64,000 bases of DNA from NCBI GenBank assembly GCA_965226235.1, contig OZ245335.1, positions 620,001 to 684,000 on the forward strand, in the 5' to 3' direction. The stretch is from CAYFZO01 sp965226235 (GTDB lineage Bacteria > Pseudomonadota > Gammaproteobacteria > Poriferisulfidales > Oxydemutatoraceae). Both the position numbers and the translations under genes were made by a program. Positions 24,687 through 34,471 of the stretch are shown here, in pieces (position 1 is the stretch's first letter; each line of letters begins with the position of its first letter). The notes under the pieces are model-generated. The model was not told the origin of the DNA. It saw only the letters and a list, made by a program, of their open reading frames with translations, and searched no databases.

Positions 24687-26744
24687 TCAATCGAACCGGG
24701 CCATATTGGTAGCGCCGTTCATCAACTCGCTCAGCCTGACCGGCGATTTCCCCAGCCGATGGCGGTAGATCAGCGCATAAAAAAGCACCGCGCGCACGTA
24801 CAGGCGGGTTTCATCGAACGGGATCGTATCCACCCACACTGCCATGTCCGACACCGGCGTGGTGTTCAGCCAGCGACGCGCGTTGGTCGGGCCTGCGTTA
24901 TACCCGGCAAGACTGACCACGATATTGCCATCGTTACGCTGATGCAGACTTTTGATGTATGTGGTTCCAAGTCGAATGTTGGTTCCGGGCGAAAGGATCT
25001 CGAAGGTAGAAAGCTTCCTCATGCCCAGACGCGACCCCACCTGCCGAGCCGTGGCCGGTAACAGTTGCATCAATCCCAGGGCGCCGGCCGACGATCTGAC
25101 ATCTTCGACAAAAGCGCTCTCCCTTCTCATGATCCCGTAAATCCACTCCGCCGACACCTGGCTACGACGCGATTCCGCGCTGACCAAATCCCGGTACGGC
25201 AACGGAAAGCGCTCGACCCGGTAACGGGTGAGATCACTATCTGCAAGACTGCGGATCGCGCCGATGGGCCACGACCAGCGATCAGCCAGCGCGCCAAATT
25301 TTAGTCTCTCCGTAGCGTCGAAGCGCTCCATCAGGGGCAGGAGTTCGCGGTTCGCGTCCACCCCCCGACCGAGTATCAGCAATTCATGGATCCGCGCGAC
25401 CGCAGGATAGGCTGCCAGCAAACCTGCCACATCGCTCGAATCAAGCTTGATGTGAGACACCGCATAGGGATACGCTCGACCCAGGCGATCCGCAGACAGG
25501 TAGCCGTAATAATCGTCACCACTGGCCAACTGCTCCCAGATCGAACGCGCTTCCCGGTGCCTCCCGGATGCCGCAAGCGCACGAGCCTGCCAGTAGCTCC
25601 ATTGTGAAAGCGTGCGTTCTTTCGCCTCCAGATCGTCAAGCGCAGCCAGCACCAGTTGCCATTCCTCGGTACGCAGCGCCGCTCTCACGCGCCAGTAACG
25701 CGACGCCTGCGTGTGGTACTGACGCGGCAGCCCGGACAGCAGGCGATAAGCCTCCTGCGGTAACAAGCGCTGGGCAGCGGCAATACCCATGTCTCTTTCC
25801 ACCTCCCCTGGAAGCAAACAACCGGCGCAAGTCGATTTGATCTCGCGCCAAACCCGCTCGGCCTCGACGACGTCCTGCCTGATCAGGCGCCGCATCGCGA
25901 AAACCAGCACATCGCAGGCATAAGGCGAACCGGACCATTGATTGCCCAGCATCGTGGCCACCTGTCGCGGGTTACGCCGTGCCTCCCTGAGAGCATCGAA
26001 CCAGTGACGCGGAGCGCCTCGCAGCTTGTTCCCCAGGTATTCCATCAGCTTTTCCTCGCCACGACCCCAGACCAGCAGAGCCCGCTGCCAAACCAGCCGG
26101 TCGTCGATGATCCCCCGTTCGAAGCCATACCGAAAAACCGGATCACATTGCTTCGGCTGGGAAAAGTTCACCAGCCACAACGCCTCGAGCGCCGCGCGCG
26201 CCTGCTGCGCCTGCCCGGTGTGGATCAGGGCGCGCGCGCGGTTGCAGCGGTTTTCCTTCCCGATCACAACCGGTGACTCCTTGTAATACAGCAGAAAACT
26301 GCTCCAGCGACCCTGCTGCGCCAGTTGCTCCAGCCAGCGGTGACGTAGCTTGTCCGCCAGCGGCATCTCGTCGCCGTAGCGTTGCAGAAAAGCCTCGATA
26401 TTCTCATGCCTGGTGTGAGACAGGCGATTGAGCAAGTCCTGGTAGACGAGATAGGGGTACAACGGGTATGCCGCCAAACCCCGGCCGTGGCGCAGGAACG
26501 GCTGGCGGTCACCACGCTTCAGCGCGCCCTCGACCTCGGTAAACAAGGCACGTTGACGCTGGTATTGCTCTCTCTCCAGCGCCTGCAGGTGCGAGCCGGA
26601 AACAATGCCCACGATGAGCAGGCTGGCAAATACCGAAGCACGGATGCGGGCAAAGATGGTGGCAGTTGCTGCATGCCACATGGTCGAACGCACGACTACA
26701 GACCTCCCCTCAACCGGCTTATCCTTCAACGGCGGATTACCCAC
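24687..26744 (-). CDS. slt: soluble lytic murein transglycosylase
   Basis: This protein of up to 685 residues has a signal-like helix (about residues 30-52), a long helical superhelix domain, and a C-terminal SLT domain. The SLT domain holds the catalytic glutamate in GIMRRESAFVEDV, followed by GALGLMQLLPATARQV and SLAGYNAGPTNARRW. It cleaves peptidoglycan to 1,6-anhydro products in the periplasm. GTG 26744 is the longest start; ATG 26681, just before the signal peptide, is equally likely. It lies convergent to metY and divergent from btuF. Confidence 0.92.
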   Translation of the reverse strand: MGNPPLKDKPVEGRSVVVRSTMWHAATATIFARIRASVFASLLIVGIVSGSHLQALEREQYQRQRALFTEVEGALKRGDRQPFLRHGRGLAAYPLYPYLVYQDLLNRLSHTRHENIEAFLQRYGDEMPLADKLRHRWLEQLAQQGRWSSFLLYYKESPVVIGKENRCNRARALIHTGQAQQARAALEALWLVNFSQPKQCDPVFRYGFERGIIDDRLVWQRALLVWGRGEEKLMEYLGNKLRGAPRHWFDALREARRNPRQVATMLGNQWSGSPYACDVLVFAMRRLIRQDVVEAERVWREIKSTCAGCLLPGEVERDMGIAAAQRLLPQEAYRLLSGLPRQYHTQASRYWRVRAALRTEEWQLVLAALDDLEAKERTLSQWSYWQARALAASGRHREARSIWEQLASGDDYYGYLSADRLGRAYPYAVSHIKLDSSDVAGLLAAYPAVARIHELLILGRGVDANRELLPLMERFDATERLKFGALADRWSWPIGAIRSLADSDLTRYRVERFPLPYRDLVSAESRRSQVSAEWIYGIMRRESAFVEDVRSSAGALGLMQLLPATARQVGSRLGMRKLSTFEILSPGTNIRLGTTYIKSLHQRNDGNIVVSLAGYNAGPTNARRWLNTTPVSDMAVWVDTIPFDETRLYVRAVLFYALIYRHRLGKSPVRLSELMNGATNMARFD

Positions 26745-26768
26745 GATGCACTATAGTAGCCTATCGCC

Positions 26769-27701
26769 ATGGGTTTCTCCTGCTCATTTCGCGCATTGGC
26801 GCTTCGGTCTGTGCGCGTGACGCTACTGCTATCCTGCGTCGCGTCGATGCCGCACCCTGACGCCGCACCCAGGGTGGTCGATGACCTGCAGCGCATCGTC
26901 TCCATGGACGGCCTCGCGGAACGCGTCGTATCGCTCGCGCCGCACCTGACCGAGCTTGTGTATTCTGCGGGAGCAGGCGAGAAGCTGGTCGGCGTGTCAC
27001 GCCACTGCGACTATCCCCCAGCGGTGTCGCAACTGCCGAAGGTATCCGACCATGTAAGCATCAATTACGAATTGCTTTCGCAAGCGCGTCCCGACCTGGT
27101 CCTGGTGTGGGGAGCCGGACTCAAGGACATCACGTTGCACAAGCTCGTTTCGCTGTACGGGAACGTCTACGTGTCCGGACCGGACACCCTGCGAGGCATC
27201 GCCAAAAACCTGCTCGACATCGCAACGCTCACGGGTCACCCCACACTCGGGCAGAGAAACGCTACACAGTTTCTGCAGGAGATCGAAGCGATCGCTACGC
27301 GCTACGCCGACGCGCGCACGGTAGAAACCTTATACCTGTTATGGCACGTGCCTCCCATGACGATCAACGGCGCGCACTGGATATCCGGAACCCTCGAGTT
27401 GTGCAACGGCAGAAATGTCTTCGCGGACGTAGCGATGAACGTCGTGCAGATCAATCGTGAATCCCTGCAACTGCTGAAAATAGACATCCTGGTGCACAGC
27501 CTGCAGGAATACGCGTCGCAGCCGAAAGCATTGTCGGCGATGCTGGGGTTGCCGGATACACTGCCGGTTTCCTATATCGAAGACGATCTGATCCAGCGGC
27601 CCTCCCTGAGGATCGCGCGCAGTGCCGACGAACTATGCCGTATCATCCACCAGGTACGCAGCGATCGGCAAAGCGACGAGACACGGGACGCTACCAATTG
27701 A
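26769..27701 (+). CDS. btuF: BtuF-like periplasmic cobalamin-binding protein
   Basis: This 310-residue protein has an N-terminal signal peptide and the BtuF/helical-backbone binding fold. The features are ERVVSLAPHLTELVYSAGAGEKLVGVSRHCDYP (about residues 51-83, read as dispersed motifs), then LPKVSDHVSINYELLSQARPDLVL, and a later PPMTINGAHWISGTL. This fits capture of vitamin B12 for BtuCD, although haem or siderophore binders share the fold. Its 3' end overlaps the btuB-like gene by 11 bp, tail to tail, which supports the cobalamin reading. Confidence 0.82.
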   Translation: MGFSCSFRALALRSVRVTLLLSCVASMPHPDAAPRVVDDLQRIVSMDGLAERVVSLAPHLTELVYSAGAGEKLVGVSRHCDYPPAVSQLPKVSDHVSINYELLSQARPDLVLVWGAGLKDITLHKLVSLYGNVYVSGPDTLRGIAKNLLDIATLTGHPTLGQRNATQFLQEIEAIATRYADARTVETLYLLWHVPPMTINGAHWISGTLELCNGRNVFADVAMNVVQINRESLQLLKIDILVHSLQEYASQPKALSAMLGLPDTLPVSYIEDDLIQRPSLRIARSADELCRIIHQVRSDRQSDETRDATN

Positions 27702-29685
27702 AATCCAGACCGGCGTGCACTTCGATGCCGCGACCCGCGTAACCGTCGACCGGCTCATAACCCCGATCCAGCAGGTTGTTCACCCGCGCAAAAAATGTCA
27801 GGTCCGCATCGATCCTGCGTCGCCCGGACACATGCAGCAAGGTATAGCCGCCGCGGGTTACACGCACGAAATCATCGCGCCTGACGTCGCGCTGCGGCCC
27901 GACGTAGTCAAGCTTCGCTGAAAGCGCCCAGTTCGGGGTGCCCAGCCAGCGCACCTCGAGCGCACCCTGGCGAAGCGGACGCCTGAGCAGGCGCCGGCGG
28001 TCGCCGTCATAAGCCCGCAGCAGCGTCGCGTCAGCGCGCAGGCCAATCCCCGCGACAGTATTCAGAAAAGCAAACAACTCCAGCCCCTCGATCTCGGCAG
28101 ACGCAATGTTTTCCAGGCTGAGACGCGCGAGATCGAAAGCAATCAGATCCTGAATTTCGCTGCCGAACCAGGTCGCCCCCCAACCGGCATCGAGTGTCCT
28201 GGAACGAGCCTTGAAATTCTGCTCGACACCCACCTCCAGGCTGTGAGCATTTTCAGGATCCAGGCCAGGGTTGCCGAAAAGACCAAACCGGTCTCCCAGC
28301 GTCGGTGCCTTGAACGCGGTGCCGTAAGAAGCATACAGGCTGGTGCCGAACACACCCGGAAGGTAGCGCGCCGAAAGCTGCCAGTTGCGATCGCTGCCAA
28401 AATCGTCCGGGTCGTCGTTGCGCCAGCCGCCGGACAAAAACAAGCGCTCCGATGGACTGAACCAGGCTTGCAGATAGACAGCACGGGTGCGCGCGCCGCT
28501 CTTGCCCAGCGAGGATATTTCCTCGAGCTCCGTCTCCACCCCGGCGAGCAGTTTCAGCGAATCGGAAAACGAAAAATCGTTGCGCCACTCGACCTTGCTA
28601 CGGTCGCTGTGCGTCTTGTTCTCGGCGGTTCCGTCGGATTGTGACGAGTAGTACGTACCTTGCAGCGACGGCTGCCAGAAAGACCGCAGGTAGTCTCCCG
28701 ACCAGGCGAGGCTGTAGCGCCTCAGGTAGGTGGAATTCTTCAACGCGCCCGACTCGAAAGGAGCAACAAACCCGTCATACTCGGTGTCGGCGGCGACGTA
28801 ACCGAACCTGAAATCGACGCGCGACGACGCATCGAAGTCGAACCCTGCTGCGATCTTGACGTCGAGGTTGTCGTATCCGTCACGCTCCGCGGTGTCTCCA
28901 TCGCGCAGGCGACGCGGCGTAAAGGACTGCCCATCGGTTTGCAGCCACGCGCTGCCGATGGAAAAATCGGCGCGGCCGGAGCGGCCTGAAAAATGGACGG
29001 CACCCGAGTGGGTCGCAAACGAACCCGACTCAAGGCGCGCTGTCGCAGAAGCGGCGCCGGTGCCGCGCCTGGTAACAATGTTGATCACGCCGCCAATCGC
29101 TTCCGAACCGTACTGTGCGCTGTACGGGCCACGCAGCACTTCGATGCGCTCGACGTCGTTCAGTTGCAGGTGCTCGAAAGCAAATGAGCCGCTGCGTGGG
29201 TCCGCCATTTCAATCCCGTCTATAAGCACCAGGACATGATTGGATTCAGCGCCGCGCAGAAACACCGATGTCTGCGCCCCGGTACCGCCACTCGGCGCGA
29301 CGTGCACCCCCGGAACACCCATCAGCGCCTCGCTGAGGCTCCGGTACTGGCGCAGCCTGATATCGCGCGCGGTGATCACGGTGGCCACCCCTCCAAGCTG
29401 TTCGATCTCCGTCGGGATGCGCGTGCCCGTCACGACAATGGTTTCCGTAGCGACCTGCGCCCAGGAGACCCCCTGCCCGGCAACCAACAGCAAAAATGTG
29501 CACGCGCACGTAGCGAAGAAGCCGGATAAACCCACCCGGGCGCAAACGGCAACGTAGCCACACCCGGCACACGCGTGACCGCGCTGCGAAACCTTCCCCG
29601 GACTTTTCAGCTCGACGCGACCAAAAGCAACGCCGATCGCATCACTCGCCACCTGCTCCGTCGACAGACGGAATCTTCGCGGCAA
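27691..29685 (-). CDS. btuB: BtuB-like TonB-dependent outer-membrane receptor
   Basis: This receptor has the plug-domain sequence ETIVVTGTRIPTEIEQLGG and LSEALMGVPGVHV. It continues with FLRGAESNHVLVLIDGIEM, EVLRGPYSAQYGSEAIGGVINIVT, and a beta barrel ending in an aromatic strand (GLDFNW). This fits the B12 transporter. The signal peptide (LSGFFATCACTFLLLVAGQGVSWA) begins near GTG 29535, which is probably the real start. The longer frame to 29685 overlaps the end of thiC. I see no cobalamin riboswitch between thiC and the receptor. Confidence 0.87.
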   Translation of the reverse strand: MPRRFRLSTEQVASDAIGVAFGRVELKSPGKVSQRGHACAGCGYVAVCARVGLSGFFATCACTFLLLVAGQGVSWAQVATETIVVTGTRIPTEIEQLGGVATVITARDIRLRQYRSLSEALMGVPGVHVAPSGGTGAQTSVFLRGAESNHVLVLIDGIEMADPRSGSFAFEHLQLNDVERIEVLRGPYSAQYGSEAIGGVINIVTRRGTGAASATARLESGSFATHSGAVHFSGRSGRADFSIGSAWLQTDGQSFTPRRLRDGDTAERDGYDNLDVKIAAGFDFDASSRVDFRFGYVAADTEYDGFVAPFESGALKNSTYLRRYSLAWSGDYLRSFWQPSLQGTYYSSQSDGTAENKTHSDRSKVEWRNDFSFSDSLKLLAGVETELEEISSLGKSGARTRAVYLQAWFSPSERLFLSGGWRNDDPDDFGSDRNWQLSARYLPGVFGTSLYASYGTAFKAPTLGDRFGLFGNPGLDPENAHSLEVGVEQNFKARSRTLDAGWGATWFGSEIQDLIAFDLARLSLENIASAEIEGLELFAFLNTVAGIGLRADATLLRAYDGDRRRLLRRPLRQGALEVRWLGTPNWALSAKLDYVGPQRDVRRDDFVRVTRGGYTLLHVSGRRRIDADLTFFARVNNLLDRGYEPVDGYAGRGIEVHAGLDFNW

Positions 29686-31471
29686 GCTCGCGTATCTCCT
29701 GGGTGATCTTCATCGAGCAGAATTTGGGACCGCACATCGAGCAGAAATGCGCGGATTTCGCCGACTCCTTCGGCAGGGTTTCATCGTGCATCTCCCTTGC
29801 GCGCTCCGGATCCAGGCTCAGGTTGAACTGGTCTTCCCAGCGGAATTCAAACCTCGCCTTGGATAAAGCGTTGTCCCGCAACTGCGCGGATGGATGCCCC
29901 CTGGCAAGATCCGCAGCGTGCGCCGAGATCCTGTACGCCACGATACCGGTACGGACATCTTCACGGTTTGGTAAGCCCAGGTGCTCCTTCGGGGTTACGT
30001 AGCACAGCATCGAGGCGCCGAACCAACCGATCATCGCTGCGCCGATGCTCGAAGTGATGTGGTCGTACCCGGGCGCAACGTCGGTGGTCAACGGACCCAG
30101 CGTATAAAACGGCGCTTCCGCGCAGTCGGCGAGCTCGCGCTTCACGTTGTCCTCGATCAAGTGCATGGGAACATGCCCCGGGCCTTCGATCATCACCTGC
30201 ACATCATGTCGCCACGCAACCTGCGTCAATTCGCCCAGAACTTTCAGTTCCGCAAACTGCGCTGCATCGTTGGCGTCCGCGATACTTCCCGGACGCAAGC
30301 CGTCGCCGAGGGAAAAACACACATCGTATTGCTTCATGATTTCGCAGATATCTTCGAAATGCGTGTAAAGAAAATTCTCTTTCCGGTGAGTCAGGCACCA
30401 CTTGGCCATGATCGAGCCGCCCCGGGAAACGATGCCGGTCACACGCTCCCTGGTCAACGGCACGTGGCGGGATAAAACACCGGCGTGAATGGTGAAGTAG
30501 TCGACACCCTGCTGTGCCTGCTCCAGCAGGGTGTCGCGAAAAATCTCCCAATCGAGGGCTGTTGCATCTCCGCCGACTTTCTCCAGTGCCTGATAAATCG
30601 GCACCGTACCGACCGGCACCGGCGAGTTGCGAATCAGCCATTCGCGCGTCGCGTGGATGTTTTTTCCCGTCGATAAATCCATGATCGTATCAGCCCCCCA
30701 GCGGGTGGCCCGGACCATTTTCTCCACTTCTTCGGAAATCGATGAGGTCACCGCCGAAGTGCCAATGTTGGCATTGACCTTTACCCGGAAATTGCGCCCG
30801 ATAATCATCGGCTCGCTCTCCGGGTGATTGATATTCGCCGGAATGATGGCCCGCCCGGCAGCCACTTCCTCGCGCACGAACCCGGGGGTTATCACCTCTG
30901 GAAGATGGGCGCCATGCGAGCACCCGGAATGACGCTGCAGCAGTTTCCAGTACAACGGCTGTTGCTGCAGGCTCTCGAAACAGGCGTTTTCCCGAATCGC
31001 GATGTATTCCATCTCGGACGTGATGATCCCGCGGCGGGCGTAGTGCATCTGCGACACGTTGCAGGTGCCACAGGCGCGTCGGGGCTTGCGCGGGGGTGGC
31101 AAGGCAACACCTGGGCTGGAGCTGTCACAGGCCTTTGCGGCCAGCACCTCGCTATCGGCGCGATGGTCAATCCATGTCGCGCGCACCGCCGGCAAGCCAG
31201 ATAAAAAATCGATGCCGGATTGCGGATCGGTATACGCTCCGGAGGTGTCATACATGGGAATCGGCGGATTCTCCTCGCCACCGAGTTCTGGCGACGTGTT
31301 CGCCTGCGACACTTCACGCATCGCAACGCGAATGTCCTGACGCGTACCCTGGATGTAAATCTTCCGCGAAGCACGCTGCGGCAGAGTCACCTCTGCCGAG
31401 GGCCGCAACGGCGGCAATGCACCTGCTTCCAAGGGAGGGCCACCATTCGCCTGATCTGTGTCGCTCTGCAT
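29642..31471 (-). CDS. thiC: phosphomethylpyrimidine synthase
   Basis: This radical SAM enzyme of 609 residues converts AIR to HMP-phosphate for thiamine. It contains VKVNANIGTSAV, GADTIMDLSTG, IEGPGHVPMH, and the C-terminal 4Fe-4S ligand cluster CSMCGPKFC. The length is normal for the proteobacterial type with a full N-terminal domain. Upstream (31472-31570) I find no TPP riboswitch motif. A TATAAT -10-like element lies at 31523-31528 on the minus strand. The btuB-like gene follows in the same direction. Confidence 0.97.
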   Translation of the reverse strand: MQSDTDQANGGPPLEAGALPPLRPSAEVTLPQRASRKIYIQGTRQDIRVAMREVSQANTSPELGGEENPPIPMYDTSGAYTDPQSGIDFLSGLPAVRATWIDHRADSEVLAAKACDSSSPGVALPPPRKPRRACGTCNVSQMHYARRGIITSEMEYIAIRENACFESLQQQPLYWKLLQRHSGCSHGAHLPEVITPGFVREEVAAGRAIIPANINHPESEPMIIGRNFRVKVNANIGTSAVTSSISEEVEKMVRATRWGADTIMDLSTGKNIHATREWLIRNSPVPVGTVPIYQALEKVGGDATALDWEIFRDTLLEQAQQGVDYFTIHAGVLSRHVPLTRERVTGIVSRGGSIMAKWCLTHRKENFLYTHFEDICEIMKQYDVCFSLGDGLRPGSIADANDAAQFAELKVLGELTQVAWRHDVQVMIEGPGHVPMHLIEDNVKRELADCAEAPFYTLGPLTTDVAPGYDHITSSIGAAMIGWFGASMLCYVTPKEHLGLPNREDVRTGIVAYRISAHAADLARGHPSAQLRDNALSKARFEFRWEDQFNLSLDPERAREMHDETLPKESAKSAHFCSMCGPKFCSMKITQEIRELAAKIPSVDGAGGE

Positions 31472-31575
31472 TGCACCTTACGCCGTGTGTGTACGGTATC
31501 GTCCGCAATCTATGATGATAAGATTATATATACTTTATGACACTTTATGCGGTTTGTCTCCCGCTGACTGACACA

Positions 31576-31682
31576 ATGTTAGCCAAAAGCCTGAATGCCC
31601 CTGTGCCCAATTCTAAAATAGCCTCTTTTGATTTCGGGAGAGGCTATGGCATTCGTAGGGGCGACGCATACGTCGCCCCTAC
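31576..31682. repeat. composite dispersed repeat, copy B (fullest)
   Basis: The order of blocks is ATGTTAGCCAAAAGC, AATTCTAAAATAGCC, a stem-loop AGCCTCT/AGAGGCT around TTTGATTTCGGG, ATGGCATTC, and then a 28-bp palindrome (31655-31682). It lies between thiC and the tolC-type gene, which are divergent. Confidence 0.8.
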
Positions 31683-31771
31683 AACACGCAACACGTCCGC
31701 ACAAATTCACCCGCAAGGGCGACCGCAAGCCAGTGACCTGTGCAAGGCAGATCATCGCCCCGGTAACAGCA

Positions 31772-33154
31772 ATGCGATACCGTAACCACATACCGGCGCG
31801 GTACCTGCTGACGGCGATCCTGGCAGTGGCGCCCGTGTCGGTGGCCTACAGCGACGCCGCGGGCATCATGGATCTATACGAACGGGCGCTTGACAGTGAC
31901 GCGCAGTACCAGGCTAGCGAGTACAGGTACAGGGCCGACTCGCTGCTTCCCCAGGTGGCACGTTCCCGCTTGCTGCCGCAGATCAACCTGCAGGCACGAC
32001 GTCAGCGCGTCGCGCAGCAGGAGATCACGGGCACGTTCTTCCGGCAGGATTCGGGCGGGGACTCGAACCAGAGCAGGGACTATTCCTACGACACCGACGA
32101 TCTCTCCATCAACCTGGTGCAAACCTTGTTCAGCGCGCAGCAGTATGCCGAGTTGAAACAATCCGGATCGCAGGCGGAAAGGGCGGGTCTCGAATTGGAA
32201 ACAGCCCGCCAGCAACTGATCCTGCGCCTTGCCGAAGCCTATTTCAGCGTGCTGTCGGCCGAAGAAACGCTGACCTTCGCCCGGGCGGAAAAACAAAGTG
32301 TCGCGCGCCAGACCGAGCAGGCGCGAGAACGCTTTAACGTGGGGCTGACAGCGATCACCGACGTCAAGGAGGCGGAAGCCGCGTACGATCTGGCCGAGGC
32401 CGAAGAGATTGCCGCAGACGCCCGGCTGCAAAATGCGCTCTACACCCTGTCGGTCATCACCGGACACGATGTAATGAGCCTGTACTCGCTGGCCGAGGAG
32501 ATCCCCGTGATCCCGCCCAACCCGGAAAACATGGAAGCATGGGTACAGAAGTCCCTGTCGCAGAACATCGAGTTACTCGCGCAGCAGATCACCGCCAATA
32601 TCGCCGCGCAGGAAATCGTGGTGCAACGCTCCGCGCACTATCCCGAGGTCAGCCTGACCGCCCGTCACAGCGAAAGCAAACTAAGAAGCGGCGCGCCGGC
32701 GCCACGCGATTCCGAGGATTTCACCATCGGCATCGAACTCAACCTGCCTATATTCTCGGGACAAGGCACGCATTATCGAACCAGGCAGGCGAGCGAACTG
32801 CACCAGGAAGCACTGCAACAACTGGAAAGCATGCACCGCGAGGCAAAACGGGCAACGCGCGAGGCCTATCTCAATGTGATCACGAGTATCAGTCGTGTCG
32901 CCGCGCTGCAGCGCGCGATCGAGTCGGCACAGGCTTCGCTGGACGCCAACGAGGCCGGGTTCCAGGTGGGCACACGCACCTCGGTCGACGTGGTGCTGGC
33001 GTTGAAGGAGTTGTTTCGCGCGCGGCGGGATTACGCCGATGTCCGCTATGACTACCTGCTGAATACCCTGCGCCTGAAGAAGGCAGTCGGCACACTCGAA
33101 AAGGATGATATACGCCGCCTCGACGGCTACCTGCAAGAACCGCCATCCCCCTGA
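31772..33154 (+). CDS. TolC-family outer-membrane channel
   Basis: This 460-residue outer-membrane efflux protein is TolC-like. The signal peptide YLLTAILAVAPVSVAYS is at about residues 10-26, followed by IMDLYERALDSDAQYQASEYRYRAD and the repeated outer-membrane efflux domains. The first has LPQVARSRLLPQINLQAR and LAEAYFSVLSAEETLTFARAE; the second has RVAALQRAIESAQASLDANEAGFQVGTRTSVDVV. ATG 31772 is chosen over 31628, which lies in the repeat. It probably works with an MFP and an inner-membrane pump or a type I secretion ABC encoded elsewhere. waaA starts 2 bp after it. Confidence 0.92.
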   Translation: MRYRNHIPARYLLTAILAVAPVSVAYSDAAGIMDLYERALDSDAQYQASEYRYRADSLLPQVARSRLLPQINLQARRQRVAQQEITGTFFRQDSGGDSNQSRDYSYDTDDLSINLVQTLFSAQQYAELKQSGSQAERAGLELETARQQLILRLAEAYFSVLSAEETLTFARAEKQSVARQTEQARERFNVGLTAITDVKEAEAAYDLAEAEEIAADARLQNALYTLSVITGHDVMSLYSLAEEIPVIPPNPENMEAWVQKSLSQNIELLAQQITANIAAQEIVVQRSAHYPEVSLTARHSESKLRSGAPAPRDSEDFTIGIELNLPIFSGQGTHYRTRQASELHQEALQQLESMHREAKRATREAYLNVITSISRVAALQRAIESAQASLDANEAGFQVGTRTSVDVVLALKELFRARRDYADVRYDYLLNTLRLKKAVGTLEKDDIRRLDGYLQEPPSP

Positions 33155-33156
33155 CG

Positions 33157-34461
33157 GTGACGGACACACGGAGCTTGTCCCCCACCCTCGCTTACCGCCT
33201 GTTGCTGTGGCTGTTGCTGCCCGCGGTCGCCGTGGCTACCTTCGCGGTGGCGTCGCGCGATGGCAGCGTACGCTACCTGCGACAGCGCTTCGGGCACTTC
33301 CCCAGCCTCGGTGCCGCCGCTGATCCGGTGTGGGTCCACTGCGCCTCGGTCGGTGAAACCAACACCGCGCTGGCACTGATCGAAACCTGGCTCAGACGCA
33401 AACCCGATGACAGCTTTGTGCTGACCACCAATACCATCACCGCCGCCGCCATCCTGGAAAACCAGCCTGAAAGCATCGCTGCCCGCGTCCGCCACTGTTA
33501 TCTGCCCCTGGACTATCCATTGTTCTGTCGTCGGTTTCTCGATGCGGTCCACCCACGCTGTGCATGGATCATGGAAACCGAAATCTGGCTGAACCTGTTG
33601 CGCGCGTGCCACGAGAAAAACATCCCGGTTTTTATGGTCAACGCTCGCCTGTCGCGGCGGACCCTCGCCGCCGCCGCACACATTTCGAGCTACTACCGAC
33701 GCAGCCTCTCCCTGGTTCGGAAAATATTCGCCCGCGGTGAAAAGGATGCCGCCGCGTTCGCCGGTCTGGGAGCCAGGGCAGACAGGATCGAGGTAATCGG
33801 CAACCTGAAATTTGCTGTCGGTATCGTCGCCGGCAGGCACCCGCCGCTACCCAACCTGATCGGCACCCGCTACGTACTCGCCGCGTCGACCCACGCCGAT
33901 GAAGAAATACAGGTCGCGCAAGTCTGGCGAAGCAGCCGGCAAGCAAACGACGGCGACGAAGAGCCGCTGCTGGTCATCGCCCCGCGGCACCCGCAACGTG
34001 GAGGCGTCATTGAAAAACAACTGCACAAGCGTGGCTTCAGCACGCAACGCAGAAGTCGTTCGAAGCAGCCGCAACAGCAAACCTCGGTCTATATCGCCGA
34101 CACCATCGGCGAGTTGCCGGCGTTGATCCAGCACGCAGAGATGGTCTTCATGGGGGGGTCGTTGGTGCCGGTCGGCGGGCACAACGTGCTCGAGCCGGCA
34201 AAGCTGGGGGTTCCCCAGGCAGTAGGGCCTCATACAGACAATTTTCAGGAAGAAATCGAGGCCCTGCAGAAAGTCAACGGCATCATCCGGGTCAACGACG
34301 CGCAGGCACTCGAGAAAGTCTTTCGCGACGCCGTCCAGGCGGATCCTGCACACGCGCGCGCCGCGCAAAACGCCCTGGGGCTGATGCAGCAATGCGGAAA
34401 TATCGCCGCCACGTATGCGGAAAAAATCGCCGCGGCGCTCGAGGAAGTCAGGCCCGGTTGA
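33157..34461 (+). CDS. waaA: Kdo transferase
   Basis: This 434-residue glycosyltransferase has an N-terminal membrane anchor (about residues 8-28), a GT-B fold with VWVHCASVGETNTALALI, PLDYPLFCRRFLD, and PRCAWIMETEIWLNLL. It also has the donor-binding FMGGSLVPVGGHNVLEPA at about residues 328-345. It adds Kdo to lipid A precursors at the inner membrane. The GTG start follows the tolC-type stop with a 2-bp gap. The next gene, kdkA on the other strand, phosphorylates Kdo. Confidence 0.96.
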   Translation: MTDTRSLSPTLAYRLLLWLLLPAVAVATFAVASRDGSVRYLRQRFGHFPSLGAAADPVWVHCASVGETNTALALIETWLRRKPDDSFVLTTNTITAAAILENQPESIAARVRHCYLPLDYPLFCRRFLDAVHPRCAWIMETEIWLNLLRACHEKNIPVFMVNARLSRRTLAAAAHISSYYRRSLSLVRKIFARGEKDAAAFAGLGARADRIEVIGNLKFAVGIVAGRHPPLPNLIGTRYVLAASTHADEEIQVAQVWRSSRQANDGDEEPLLVIAPRHPQRGGVIEKQLHKRGFSTQRRSRSKQPQQQTSVYIADTIGELPALIQHAEMVFMGGSLVPVGGHNVLEPAKLGVPQAVGPHTDNFQEEIEALQKVNGIIRVNDAQALEKVFRDAVQADPAHARAAQNALGLMQQCGNIAATYAEKIAAALEEVRPG

Positions 34462-34471
34462 TTGCTTCGAA

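Noticed and set aside
24727..24800. Start of slt or metY overlap suggesting an operon
   Set aside because: metY and slt are on opposite strands and converge; the 100-bp gap has no clear terminator but no gene either.
29535..29690. Possible cobalamin riboswitch before the btuB-like gene
   Set aside because: The leader has GGGGAAGG and GCAGCGCGG, but not the B12 box or the expected order of helices, and it largely overlaps the end of thiC.
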